Origin: Nephrocerus scutellatus
Lineage: Eukaryota > Arthropoda > Insecta > Diptera > Pipunculidae
Direction of reading: 5' to 3'
NCBI GenBank assembly: GCA_947095585.1
Contig: OX352765.1
Span: 21,482,254-21,546,253 of the forward strand
Length of the DNA stretch: 64,000 nucleotides
Part shown: one piece after another, positions 11,402-22,684 of the stretch
Layout: each line of letters opens with the position of its first letter
How positions within the stretch are numbered: position 1 is the stretch's first letter
Program-made: the position numbers and the translations under genes
Notes under the pieces: model-generated
What the model was told of the DNA's origin: nothing
The model's input: only the letters and a program-made list of their open reading frames with translations
The model's database searches: none

Positions 11402-11680
11402 GAGGTGGGCGCCGTAGTTCAGTGGAAATTCGCGTGGCTACTGAGCAGGAGGTTCGTGGTTTGAATCCCAGTAACACCAAAAGTATTTTTCACAGTGTCC
11501 CACCTCTCGCGAAAGTCTGAAAAACGTCCGAGAGTAATAGCTTGTAACGGAAAGCATCTCAATTTGCCTTTCGGAGCCGGCCTTAAATGGTAGGTCCAAA
11601 AATATAAATGCGCAACACAAGTGGTCGCGAGAAGCTTGGCTTTGGACCGCAATGGTCTGTCGCACCGAATATTATTATTA
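11402..11680 (+). mobile_element. tRNA-headed SINE, duplicate copy
   Basis: Same insertion as 4380-4658, with the same target-site duplication, so it was present before the tandem duplication occurred. Confidence 0.85.
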
Positions 11681-11837
11681 TTAATGTCTACGAAACCCAT
11701 TGTACAAGAGTTTGTAAATTTATCATTTTGTGGTACAGAAATTGAGATTATACGTTAAAATTTTCTTATTTAACAATGGTTTGTTGGCTTGTGGTCCAAG
11801 GCCTCAAGGTACGTCCAAATATTGCCATTGTTTTATA

Positions 11838-12781
11838 AAGGGGGATCAGATTGGAGGTACTTTTTCTAATAGGATTTTTTTGACATTTCATGCGTGACTA
11901 CTGTCAAACTAAATACATAATTTTATTCAGTATTCATTGACATTTTATCATGGAAGGACTAACGCCTCAAATCAACGTTTACAAATCGTACAATTGTATT
12001 ACGAAAATCGACGCTCTGTGAAAAGTGTTCATCGCGCGCTCGCCAACTTATGGTGTTCAGCGATGTGGCCCATTTTTGGCTTAATGGCGTCGTCTATAAG
12101 CAAAATTACCGTATTTGGGCTGAAGAGCAACCCGAAGCCATTCACTAACTGCCATTACGTCCATTGAAAACTACCGTTTAGTCCGGCCTATAGTCTGGAG
12201 GAATCATCGGCCCATATTTCTTCAAAGAAGAGGCTGGCGCCAATGTAACAGTGAATGGCAAACGCTATCGCGCCATGATAAATGACTTTTTGATGCCATA
12301 GATCGAAGCCCGTAATCTCCACGACATTTGGTTCCAACAAGACGGTGCTACATCCCATACAGCCCGTGACACAATGGATTTACTGCGTCCTCGTTTCGGT
12401 GAGCGATTGATCTCTCGTTTCGGACCGGTGGATTGGCCACCAATATCGTGTGTTATCACACCTTTGGACTTTTTTTTTGTAGGGGTATGTAAAGTTTAAA
12501 TGTTTTGTGGATAAACCAGCTACGATTGAGGCATTGGAAGCCAACATTACTCAAGTTATTCGCGAGATACCGACCGAAGTCCTCGAGCGAGTCATTCAAA
12601 ATTGGTGTTTACTTATGGCCGAATTAGCGCGCAGTTGCGGCCAACATTTGAAAGGGATTATCGCCAAAAAATAAATGTCATGAATGGTTCTAAACAAAAA
12701 TAATAAAGATTGCCCAATCAATATGAATTTTCGTTATTTTATTTCAATTTAAATTCCGATACCTCTAAATTGATCACCCTT
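11838..12781 (+). mobile_element. Tc1/mariner relic, duplicate copy
   Basis: Same as 4816-5759 apart from one substitution (T11867). The terminal repeats and TA flanks are preserved. Confidence 0.85.
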
Positions 12782-13399
12782 TATTTTGTCTTACATCATT
12801 GCGATCAAGACGAATGAAACCCAAGAGCACCAATAAGAAACAACCAATAATGTGAATTTTTCTTTATTTTTTTTGCTTAGTGCATTCCAAACAGTTTTAT
12901 AATAATAATAATTTATTGAACTATTACAGTTCACAATACTAACTTAAGTACGAAAAACCATTTAATTTTAAATAACAATAGTATATAATATATGTATGAG
13001 TTTTGTGAGTGCTACTACTACTGGTACTACCAATAGTGACTAATAAAATATACAACTATAATTAATACTACATCGTACGTAATTACCTCATGGGTTCTGT
13101 TTTCCTCTCCACTGAATACAATACATATAAAGATTTTTATTATACATAGAAATAATAAATAGTTGTAGGTATAATGTGTGTGACTGAATGAGTGAAAATT
13201 TGTGTTCGTGCGTGTGTGACTAACAAAAATAAATACTTTTCGTGTGCATATAAGTTAGAAATTTTATCGAGTAAAAAAGAAATACTAAATTCAAAGTTTG
13301 AGCTTTTTTCTGGCTTTACTTAAGAATACACAAATTTTTAAACATTTTAAATTACAATATTTCCTTTTGCTGTTTTATATTGATTGCTGTTATTTTTTA

Positions 13400-13450
13400 G
13401 CCATCTGTCAAGTGCTGTCATCTGTCAAGTTCTGCCATCTGTCGAGTTTA
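13400..13450. repeat. 17-bp tandem repeat, duplicate copy
   Basis: Same three units as 6378-6428, just past the stop codon of the proximal CNMa terminal exon. Confidence 0.85.
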
Positions 13451-13511
13451 GTGTTGCTACTTGCTTGCTTTACTTCGATATGAATAGGAATTTTGTCTAC
13501 TGCTCGGGGAA

Positions 13512-15806
13512 TTAAAAATAGAACCGCGGAGCATCCCGTTTGCGACCCATATTGCATATCTTAAAGTGACATGGTGACATATCTGGAAATAAAAAAAAAA
13601 ACAAAAAAAAATACTGAAACTTTATTTGTTTTAAATCATTGGAAGAATAAAATGAACTTTTTTTGGTGGCAAACATGATTCCTTTATCTACAATGTGCAT
13701 TAAAGAATGTACCTGAATGTACCTGAATAGTGCAACTGACATTGTTTATCTGTCAACTGTCAACCCAAACCTGTTCTCTCATAGTACCTTTTACTAGGAG
13801 AGAAAGTCAAGTTAGGACCTTTCTTTCTCAGAGCTACTACTTAAAGTTACAAAGTTAAATATATTAGTGGTGTACTGGAAAAGAGAGGCCACTGTCGGCG
13901 GCTGTTTACGGAAGAACCTGAGACCACAACCATAAAATGATGAATTTGTATTTTTGTGTGCTGGGAATACTTGCAAGCGCATGCCAATAAAGTTTAAAAA
14001 TTCACACGATGTGCCTTTGTTGGATTATGTTAGATTCGAATATAAAGTCTCAAAACCTTTAGAAAAATTTGTACAATTTGTGTTCTCTCAGAGGCGCAAA
14101 AATATTAGTACATTTTCAGAGAGTCAGCGGTAGTTAAAGTTTGTGTCAAGGATGGTCATAACAAGGTAAAGGGGAATAATAGTAGCAATATGTCCACGGT
14201 TGATTAAAGCTAACATAGCCTGCTTCATATTCTGTCTAAGCTCTTCAAATTCAGAAACTTATATATTGATAGGAGAGCCTAGATGTTAGCAAAAAGCTAA
14301 AAAAGGTTTTTCCCATAATTCATCAAATGTTAAGAAACCCAAATGCTACCAAAAAAGTTTAGCTGTGATATATATATATGCGTAGTTTTTTTCAGGAGAA
14401 GAATACCAGAACGGAAACTAGTTGAAAGTAACATAAGTGCCCTTTCACACCATGTATCAATCTGATATACAGATGAATAAAAATCAAGCTAATGTGGTCT
14501 TTCGGTCACTTAGACATTTCAGGAAACGAGGCAGCAGACCTCTGTACAAGAGAAGGCACAGAAAAACCTTTATTGGCCTTGAAGCCAGTATTGCCCTGAC
14601 GGCAAAATCCCAATCGAACCGCTGCTGTTTATGTAAAGAGACAAAAGATACATCAGAACACGTTCATATGTGAAGCCCTCTCCCGAAAAAGAATAAAAGG
14701 CTCATACAGTTCTCTGGCCGAATGCCAGACCAATCGAATTGGTAATGGCATTCATAAAGAAACTAAGCAATCACATAATGTGTTAATGATGGGATGCACA
14801 ATAGGTCACAGTGCACAAGTTCCTTAAGGCAACCACCAATATGTAATAATAATAATAAATGTAGTTGCAGACCCACTTTCCTACTCTAACTCTAGCCAAA
14901 CAAGAACCCAGCTCAAGAGTTACTCATTTCTTTGTCATGCATGCAAGACGTTAGCACTAAAGGAGTTTCATGAAATCGTTCTTCAATACTTACATTCTTT
15001 CCTCACTGAGAGTTGTTGAATAAAATGAACAGCAAAACAATCCACCAACAAAAAGCAACAATAGTTGGAAAAAAATGGAGCAAAAGAAAAGAAGAAAAAA
15101 AAAGAAAACTAAAAAACAAATTAACAGATAAAGCTACTGAAAGCTATCTCCGACGGAATTGTTCATCACACCACCAATATCCGTCGGAAATGGCTATTAC
15201 AGTAAAATGTTGTCCTTAGAGCACAATTTGGCGATACTCACAGTGAACGTTCTTCTTCTTTCCGTGCTCTTTGAGATGAACTTTTGCCGAAATTATAGGC
15301 GGATTCTTCTTTAATGGTAACGGCGTTGGAATGATTTCTGGAAGATCATCAAGTGTATCGTTGTCTGTGTTGTCATCGTCGACGTCATCCTCGCCGCCAT
15401 CATCATTCGGATCTAAAGTCAGCTGCATCAATTGGTTATTCATTCGTAGATTTTCGTTCGCCGTCGCTTCATCGTAATATTCCGATGGTAGCATCAGTTC
15501 TCCAAGCCATGGCCATCTTGAGAGGAAATTTTGCTGATGATTTTCAGGATACCTTTTCTGCAAATTGAAATTTGATTTTCTAATCAACTGAAAAGTTCAT
15601 TTAAAATTTCAAAATCGCTTTACAATTTCCTCGTTAGCATTGTCCATCAGTTCGTCGAGAAGTACTTGTGGGATTTCGCGATGTGATACCCGAATTAATG
15701 GAGCTAACACCTGTCGTCCACTAATACCATCACTCATACACATGATAATCGCAAGGATAATTCCAAGGCAGACGTTTTGTCGCAGTGATTTTATGCACAT
15801 AGACAT
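13512..15806 (-). CDS. CNMa: CNMamide neuropeptide precursor (three coding exons)
   Basis: Spliced from exons 15806-15624, 15557-15242 and 13582-13512; introns of 66 nt and 1,659 nt with GTAAAG/CAG and GTGAGT/CAG ends. Product 189 residues. Residues 1-30 are a signal peptide (hydrophobic VCLGIILAIIMCM). A KR pair at 62-63 sits at the first splice junction, an Asp-rich run lies around 111-131, and GKKK at 160-163 precedes the peptide. The predicted mature peptide is NVHYMSPCHFKICNM-amide (164-178): G179 donates the amide, R180-R182 is the cleavage site and the two Cys form a ring. Tyr167 is encoded across the intron-2 junction (T plus AT) and matches the Tyr of the Drosophila peptide QYMSPCHFKICNM. 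In flies CNMamide is a brain and gut peptide acting through the GPCR CNMaR and linked to amino-acid hunger. The ATG at 15806 is the first in frame after a likely acceptor at 15866-15867. A second terminal exon lies at 6490-6560. Confidence 0.9.
14452..14860 (+). pseudogene. I/LOA-like LINE 3' end inside CNMa intron 2
   Basis: Duplicate of 7430-7838. It lies in CNMa intron 2, antisense to the gene. The right edge of the duplication (14881) is about 20 bases beyond its TAA-repeat tail. Confidence 0.8.
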
Positions 15807-15867
15807 TTTTTTCTTTGATTTATGCTGTCGTTGTTCTGGTTGTTGTCTGCTGATGGTGTCTTTGTCT
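15807..15867 (-). other. CNMa: CNMa 5' UTR and upstream splice acceptor
   Basis: Read on the minus strand, AAATTTCACAG ends at 15866, a good acceptor, and is followed by 59 bases without ATG before the start codon. This suggests that at least one non-coding 5' exon lies upstream and that the open frame reaching to 15884 enters intron sequence. The upstream exon was not found. Confidence 0.5.
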
Positions 15868-16446
15868 GTGAAATTTAAACGCAAAAATAAAAAGCATAAG
15901 TACTTTCATAGTTGCAAGCTGTTTTGTAAAGTAAGCAGTAAGCAAATCCTCGTTAAAATAATCTGATAAATATATTTATGCCGTCGTGGTAGCTCATCGT
16001 AATCAGATTGGATGTAGAAAAGTCATGTGACAACAATGACAAATAGAAATAATTATTGTAGTTGCAACAGGATTAAGTTTTATTCAGTCATAAAACTGGA
16101 AATGTTTAGCTAAACTTCAAAATAATAAAACACACACACTAAACTAGATTGATAGATTGATAATGAAGAAGAAAAGTTTAGTAACCGAACGATTTCAAAC
16201 CTGGTATAGAGCAGTGATATTACCTATCGACCAGATGGCTAAGCAGAAGAAGAGGTATCATAAGAGAAATCCAGAAATTAGAGAAGTAGCAGCAACAGTC
16301 AGATATTGCTGGAGCTAACTCTAAGGAGATGAGCTGACAGCTTTATTAGAAACCCGGAAAAACGGCGACGTCAACTACTATTTCAGTTAGTTTCTAACCT
16401 GGTGGATAAAGTCACAACCTACATCAAGATAACGTTGCATCTTGAA
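15868..16446. other. Region upstream of CNMa, no gene seen
   Basis: Should contain the CNMa upstream intron or promoter. I see no convincing TATA box or initiator, and no coding signal. Codon-like stretches on either strand are short and biased only by AT content. Confidence 0.35.
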
Positions 16447-16850
16447 TTTTTCATGTAATTTCTCTTATAACCAAAAGTATACTGAATTCCACTATAAAAT
16501 CTGAAATATAGAAACACATACGAAGCACTGCAACCCAACAACAAATATACCCCAATCGTAAAGCAAGCAGCTCTGCTCACAGCGCACACAGAACACAGTC
16601 ATTATAGTATGAAATGATCTGATGCCGGTACATGGGCAATTTTTTTTTGTATGGGAGCCACCGACCCCGCGGCCCGATCACTCTCCAATTTTAATAGAAA
16701 GTATTGTCACCGGAAATATATATGTGTGCAAAATTTCAATAAAATCAGGCTTTGGGAAGTGGGTTAAAAATTGATCACAAGATCTGACCAGCCAGCCAGC
16801 CAGCCACGGGCACGCGAAGTTAATATAGAGAATTTAAAAAACTCAAAATT
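16447..16850 (+). repeat. Dispersed repeat, family H (possible Helentron-like non-autonomous element)
   Basis: Starts near TTTTTCATGTAATTTCTCT and ends near GAAGTTAATATAGAGAATTT. Between them are the shared blocks GGGAGCCACCGACC, TTGTCACCGGAAATATATATG and TGGGTTAAAAATTGATCACAAG, then GCCAGCCAGCCAGCC (16791-16805) and CACGGGCACGCGAAG. Further copies or pieces are at 20750, 24903, 25838, 35345, 38018 and 47828. No protein, no terminal inverted repeats at the very ends; AATTCTCT near the start and AGAGAATT near the end form a subterminal inverted pair. Confidence 0.6.
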
Positions 16851-16874
16851 CGGATAGATATTTAATAAACAGCC

Positions 16875-17095
16875 ACAGCGTGCGTCGCGGCTCTACTGAT
16901 TAGTGCGTTGAATTTTTTTAGGGTCCCATCTCTGATAAACATCTGAGAGTAATAACTGTCTCGGAAAGCTTCTCAATTCGCCTTTCGAATACAGCTTTCC
17001 GTTCATTTGGTCCTATAATTTGTGTGCAAAAATAAAACACGCAGAACACAACACAACGATCAAATATCATTATTATGTAATAAACCGCATTAATA
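16875..17095 (+). mobile_element. Degenerate SINE copy
   Basis: Head remnant CTACTGATTAGTGCGTTGAA, then an internal deletion that removes the B box, then the family body (AACATCTGAGAGTAATAACTG, GAAAGCTTCTCAATTCGCC, TTTGTGTGCAAAAATAAAACACGCAGAACAC) and an eroded ATT tail at 17066-17080. An old member of the SINE family described at 4380. Confidence 0.65.
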
Positions 17096-18770
17096 AAAGT
17101 GCTCAAGCAAGTGCTAGACACTACACACTGACTTAAAAAACATATTTTCAATTTTTTATAAAACCATATAATCGCATTAAACCACAGTTCAATAAATTGT
17201 CTTTTGGTGACCTTCAGTTTTTGTTTGAATTCGCACTTTACATATTTTTTTTTATGATGAAATTCGAAACGAAAACATTTTCTTTCATAATTCATTCACA
17301 TTCGACGCGCAGACAAAAAAAAATCTAATTTTAGGGGGCGACAGACGGAATGCACCATTTGAGATGAAAGTCCGACCTAACCGCCCCCTCACCGGACTAA
17401 TCTCAATCATATCGCGTATAATTCATTAAAACTCCCGCTGGTGCAATGCATTTACATATTGGAGGTTTAAATGTCACAAGATCGCAGATGGGAAATTATC
17501 ACCTTATTGCTTTTTGCCATAATTAGCTATGCGAAAGCGTAGAGAGTAATTTGCCCGCTAATGTGTGAACTTAAACTGAAATACAACGTAATGCTGATGC
17601 GCAAAAAGCTTAGAAATTTTAAATTAATTACTTATCTACTCACAAGCTGACCTACCCAGCGTTGCCTGGCTGCCCCCACCACACTAACACCTCCCTCCTC
17701 CAAGACCCCACTCTAAGATTCACCTTAAGATACATATCATCGTCATCATCGTGATCATTACTTTTTTTGCTCTGTAACCGGTCGGACTTGACCTTTCAAA
17801 AGTGTTTCATTAGAGGAACGGTTGCTTACCATATTTACAAGGAATATTTTACGAAAAACAACTTTAAATTAATCCTCCCCTCCTCTTCACTGTATTAATT
17901 GATCAAAGATCTAAATAAATGAACCGCATCGAATGGTTAGCCTTTTTGCTCATCAATTTATTCGATAAACGCAGTCAACAAAAATTTGTATTCTTAACAG
18001 CAGTAAAGCCTCAATAATCAGAGAATATAGAAATTGGTAATATATACCTTTTGTTATATATTCCTTTTGCTTAATCATATTCCACATTAATTATTAACTG
18101 AAAATTTCCTACAAAATTAAAAAAACAACGAAGAAACCTTTTAAAAAAGCATTAAGGAGTCAAGTTTCATGTTAGTCCTGCGTGCGAAGAAAAACTTTGA
18201 CTGAGAAACCGATATGCATACACAACGTGACTTGGTCATCATCACTTCTTGTGTAAATAACTTTTGAAATATTTTCTTTGTTAAGGTTAAGAGTTAGGAA
18301 ATCCTTTGCAAAAGTTATATGTTGTGCAATGATTGTTGTTACCAAGTAGTAAGAAGACATATAGTATGAAAACTAAAGGCTGTGAAGACGAAACTAACAA
18401 AAAACATTGTATAACTAAAAATTTGTGTGGTGCGGTAGCAACTGATATTCAGCAATGCAACAAAAAAAAAGAAGGAAAACAAGACACGCGTCTTATAGGT
18501 GCAAGACAAGAGGATGAATGACGTGAATACAAAGATATTGATCCTGGACGATAACAATACCTGAACGATATTAATTAAAAAAAACACTGATAGATGTTTC
18601 AAACACTATGAACTCATAAAGGAATCAATTGGGTAAGCTGCAAAATCAAAAGGATGCCATTTGTTGAAGTTAAGCCTCTAAAACTGTTCTATAATAGCGA
18701 ATAGCGAAGTTGAGTAGCTCTTTTGTTGACTAGAGAACAATACTGACGCATTGCACGGCTAAAGATAGAT
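17096..18770. other. Unique AT-rich intergenic DNA
   Basis: No gene or recognisable element except a short C-rich piece at 17640-17725 that resembles the repeats at 21180 and 61144. Open frames of 60-125 codons on both strands here have no family features. Confidence 0.4.
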
Positions 18771-19345
18771 TTAGATCTCTAGATTTAACAGTACGTCCGA
18801 ATATTTGAGAGAGGCTGGACTCAATCGGCTATTTCTTCTGAGCACTACTTGTGGTAGTAGCGATAGAAACAGTGACAAGCAGGAAGCATTCTTGCATTAG
18901 TCAAGCGAATCTATCGAGTTCGCAATGTTTTTGTGACTAATAAGTTTTAACGCTCGGTCCCATATACTATATACCATTTTCAAGGTAGTTTTTGGTGCAC
19001 CTTACCAGGTATGACTTTCGTACTCAAGTTAAGGGTGCATGAACGCCTTGTAAGTATTAGCCAGATCGGAGAAAGTCAAATATTTCTAGCACCTTGTTAG
19101 GAAACCTAAACATGTCGCAGCTTTTTGGCGATGATGAATTTCAACGAAGCTTGTCGTTAACAGACATACTATGAATTGCGAATTTTTTGGTGCAAGTGCT
19201 ATTCATAAATCATAGCACAATGGTTTTTGGAAACTTTAAGTTATGCACATTTTTGTGTTATTCACATTTTATTATGCTGTCTATGTCAGAATTTAACGTG
19301 CTTTACATATGTTATTGTTTGAGTTGCACTTGCGAAGATGAGAAA
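18771..19345 (-). pseudogene. Jockey/CR1-like LINE fragment (RT C-terminus)
   Basis: On the minus strand the sequence parallels the 3' coding part of the LINE at 54.8-58.0 kb, segment 55000-55400: ...GTACGTCCGAATAT, AGTGACAAGCAGGAAGC, TCGCAATGTTTTTGTGACTAA, GTGCACCTTACCAGGTATG and GCCTTGTAAGTATTAGCCAGATC. Heavily mutated with several stops. Flanking copies of the same family continue at 19560-19830. Confidence 0.65.
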
Positions 19346-19559
19346 TATTTCTCAAACTAACCAACATTTTTAATGCGATTTTCCGAACTGAAACCCTCCA
19401 AAACAACTTAAATTATGAGCAAGCATTTCTTTGCTCCTTTGCAATATTTGAAATCGAGAAAAATAAAAATAAAAAATCCCCAGGAAATCTGCATTTTTAC
19501 GCGGCGCTTAAACCGGCTGATTTTTCCAAACTTGAAGTTTCTTTATTATTTTTATTAAA

Positions 19560-19830
19560 TGATCTTTTGTCCATTACCTCTAATGCAATTCACTTTTAGC
19601 TGATGATAACACTTTAAGCTTCTCATGGAACTCTTATGTGGAACTCAAACAACTATACGTATGTTAAGTACATTAAATTCTTACTTAATAAAATCGGTAG
19701 AAAATAATCGAGTAGAATTTAACGGTTCTCCTGTCGTCTAAGCGGATCTTAAATCCACTTACATTATCCATAAATGGAACTTGCATCGAGGAAACTGTTA
19801 AACTCGCAATTCTCGGCATGTGCGTTAACA
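19560..19830. pseudogene. Two opposed fragments of the same Jockey/CR1-like LINE
   Basis: The piece at about 19565-19685 reads on the plus strand like the end of the LINE RT domain (TSNAIHF..ADDNT, then the YVELKQL region). The piece at about 19690-19830 reads on the minus strand like the following segment (HMPRIASLTVSSMQVPFMDN has its match near 55440-55500, read in the same odd frame). Two neighbouring parts of one element now lie in opposite orientation, so an inversion or two insertions happened here. Confidence 0.5.
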
Positions 19831-19899
19831 ACAAGCTGCTTGTCACATTTTTATTGTTCTGGGTCTTCATCTTTTAATTTTTTCTGTAGCTCTTGCTTT

Positions 19900-20419
19900 C
19901 CAAATTTTTTTACTTTCTTCCATGCGCACCATGAGTCTCCAAACAATTGAGCTTTTTATTTTCAAGAGTCTTTTAAGCGGATTCCATCCTTATATCTTCG
20001 TTTCTTCTTTACATTCGTCTTATTCGTAACATTCGTTTCAGGTATGTACTTTATTTCAATGACTTGCATCAGCTTTTTTTGTTTTTCGTAGACGGTCCAA
20101 ATTTTTCTCCGTGAAGTTATTCTGGGATCTACGTTAACTTGAAATTTTTTTGGTATATGAACTTTCTTTTTAACGCAGCTATTAGCGGATTTGACCCTGG
20201 CTCTTTATTCATCTTCCGAAATATCTATGTTGTTCCTAGATATTTGTACTTTTCCACCCGCACGATGATTTCTCCATCTCTTTATATTACTAATTGTAAT
20301 TGCTTTTGTTTTAACGACGTTCAATTAGCTTTGTGAAGCCAAAATGTCTTTCCACACTTTCAGATTTTTCTCCAGCAAACAGCACAAATACACTTGTCTC
20401 TGAAGGGATAGGGCTCAAG
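19900..20419. other. AT-rich stretch without recognised feature
   Basis: No coding signal and no family resemblance found. Confidence 0.35.
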
Positions 20420-20665
20420 TGCCTAAATCCAACTATGCAACTTTCCATTCCTATCGCAGTATCGTATAGCGTTGCGTAATGTACAAATGAATAGAGGAGG
20501 CCCTAACACACTAACTTGTCTGACCCCTTCCAAACTTTTAAATTTCCGTGACATTCTGCAGGTTCTATAAACGTTGTAGTTGTCTTTGTATATGCTTTTG
20601 ATCGCCTTCTCATCCACCCCTTTTTTACTTAGACTTTCCCAATTTCTTAGTGTCTTCTTCACGTG
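20420..20665 (-). pseudogene. RTE-like LINE reverse transcriptase scrap
   Basis: The minus strand reads KAIKSIYKDNYNVYRTCRMS and EGVRQVSVLGPPLFI, the segment just before and including the Gly-Val-Arg-Gln motif of RTE-type RT domains. About 80 codons remain, then a decayed linker. No endonuclease or catalytic YADD remains. Confidence 0.6.
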
Positions 20666-20749
20666 TATTTAGCATTCATGTCTACATGTGAACATGATGT
20701 CCCGTATGCAATGTTCCGGTCCAAGCCAAGTTCTTCTAAAACTTTTTAC

Positions 20750-21178
20750 TTTTTAAAAAAAGAATTATATGAGAGCATCTAAGTCGTGGAGCCAAATTGT
20801 TACAGAAAGTTTTGTCCATCAGAGATACAAATGTTCATAAAATTTGAAGAAAATCGGGTTAGTTTTAAAAAAAATATGTGAGAGCCGCTAGGCCCTGGGG
20901 CCACTTCCTAATGTTTACAAAAAGTGTTGTCCATTGGACTAAATACGTATGTATAAAATTTTAAGAAAATCGGGTATATTTTGTAAAAAAAAAAATTGTA
21001 TGGGAGCCCCCAACCCCGAGGCCCGAAGGGCCCAAAAAAAGAAAAAAAGTGTTGTCATCGGAGATACACATGTGTACTAAGTGTAAAGTGGGTTAAAAAT
21101 TGATCACAAGATTTTGTCCGCCAGCCAGCTAGCTACAAACACACGGGCGCGCGAAGGTGATATAGAAAATTTAAAAAA
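20750..21178 (+). repeat. Dispersed repeat, family H
   Basis: Two to three internal units with the pattern TTGTCC-ATCxGAGATACA-ATGTT-AAAATTTGAAGAAAATCGG, then GGGAGCCCCCAACCCCGAGG and the family end: AGTGGGTTAAAAATTGATCACAAG, CAGCCAGCTAGC, GCGCGAAGGTGATATAG. Confidence 0.6.
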
Positions 21179-21179
21179 T

Positions 21180-21260
21180 GCACGGTCTTCGAGTCAAGCC
21201 ACCCATCACGTCACCATCACCACACTAACCCCCTACAAACATCCACCCCACCCATCCAAA
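21180..21260 (+). repeat. Short C-rich dispersed repeat, family C
   Basis: CACGGTCTTCGAGTCAAG followed by CCACCATCACGTCACCATC-like C-rich sequence and TTTCAGCTATAT. A longer copy is at 61144-61330, and distant relatives are near 17640 and 34185. It directly abuts the end of a family H repeat. Confidence 0.5.
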
Positions 21261-21950
21261 GTTTCAGCTATATGAAGAAAAAGAAGAGGAAGATATATAG
21301 AAGATAGATTTTGAAAAGAAATCAGCCAATGGCGCTTATATTTACTTCAATTAAGGAAAGAACTGTAACAAAAGTATCCCTGTCTGACTATTTGAGAAGC
21401 GTGAATCATGAAAGAAACACGTTGAAACACACTCTACATTCTACCACCAAAACAAGAAATGTCATCGCAACAGTAACAATATTTCTAAAAGGGTCGAAAT
21501 GTTAAATGTCACCTTAACGTGGGCCGCTCATGTATTTACCTACTTTACTAGTTTGTAAGCATATTACACAATTTCATACTTGGAAGGATGTCTCGATGAA
21601 AATTAGGTTAGCGTAAGTGGTTGTTGTCTCGTTACGCAGTCAACATATGATAATTACATTGCGCATAAGTTGATTATTTATTTTTTTATCTATTCTATTA
21701 ATATGTACGAGTATCCAAAATAAAATACACCAATTAATTGGGAAATTGTATTAACCCTACCGGAGTCAAATATTTAAGTTCTCCTCACCAGTTTATTTAC
21801 CAATAATTAGGTAATGTTTAATAGATTAAAAGTTTTCAATAAGGTTGATGGCGTATAGTGCGCTAAACAAAGGTTTCTTGGGCAAATTTTTAACTTGGTA
21901 GCATATGTTAGAAAAACTGAAGTCAGTCTATTGATATGTTTGTTTGCCTC
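21261..21950. other. Unique AT-rich DNA, no gene seen
   Basis: A 64-codon open stretch at 21311-21505 has no recognised features. Nothing else is evident. Confidence 0.35.
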
Positions 21951-21954
21951 TGGT

Positions 21955-22335
21955 ATTTCTAATGAATTTGAGAGTGTTTGGCATCAAGATTTTTTGATCA
22001 ATTGACGTCACTCATATTAGAAACTATCTCTCAGGTCGTTTATTCAATTCAATATTTTCATCGTCATCATATTTGGCTCTACTACCGGGGTCCGATCCTG
22101 GCCTTCCGCAAAAAATCTTTCCACCGGTCCCGATTTTTATCAAACGTTTTGGTTGTTCACCAATACACTATTTTGTCTTCAAACCCCGTATTTTTAATGA
22201 TCTGCTACTTCTAATCATTTACTATTCCTTTGCACTCTCAGATTTTGATACATAAAGACATGAACGTATGTTAGGCTCATTAAATTTTTACATTGTCAGC
22301 TTTTGTTATATCGCAGAATACAATAGAGTAGAACT
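21955..22335 (+). pseudogene. Jockey/CR1-like LINE scrap with RTE-like LINE tail inside
   Basis: Plus-strand words before and after match the LINE RT (FESVWHQDF for AFDRVWHQ; CCCCGTATTTTTAATGATCTG.. for the INDLL segment; then the TTTGATACATAAAGACATG segment). Between them, about 22060-22140 is the 3' end of the RTE-like LINE in reverse orientation (TCATCATATTTGGCTC, GGGGTCCGATCCTGG, CCGGTCCCGATTTTT). Confidence 0.5.
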
Positions 22336-22684
22336 GAACTTTGTCAGCAAAGCAAACCATAAAATTGAAGCCTATATTTATGAATGGCATACATGTGCAG
22401 TGAAGATAGAATTAGCTACATTTGTATGATGACATATCGCTAACACCGTGCAAAAACTAAAAGTTAAACCTTTTGGAGGCAACTAAGCTCTTAAAACAAT
22501 TAGATATGATACACAGGTATAATTATTTAATAATAATCTTTAATTATTAGTGTATGCAGCGTTGGTTTGTTCTTAAATCCACTCTACTCTAAATATGTGC
22601 TTTAGTTCAAGTTACAATAAAGTATTGAACACTGCAGTAAAGAATCCTTAGAAAATTATTATCTTAGTAAAATGAGTCAATTAG

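Larger units (their letters stand above)
7862..14881. repeat. Tandem duplication, copy 2
   Basis: This is the second copy of the 7,022-bp unit. It is the copy adjacent to the 5' exons of the CNMa gene, so its terminal exon (13512-13582) is the proximal one for a transcript that starts near 15.9 kb. After 14881 the sequence becomes unique (CTACTCTAAC...), while copy 1 instead runs into AC and the start of copy 2. Confidence 0.95.

Noticed and set aside
15807..15884. Longer N-terminus for the CNMa precursor
   Set aside because: The extension has no ATG and contains a good splice acceptor at 15866-15867; the signal peptide begins properly at the ATG at 15806.
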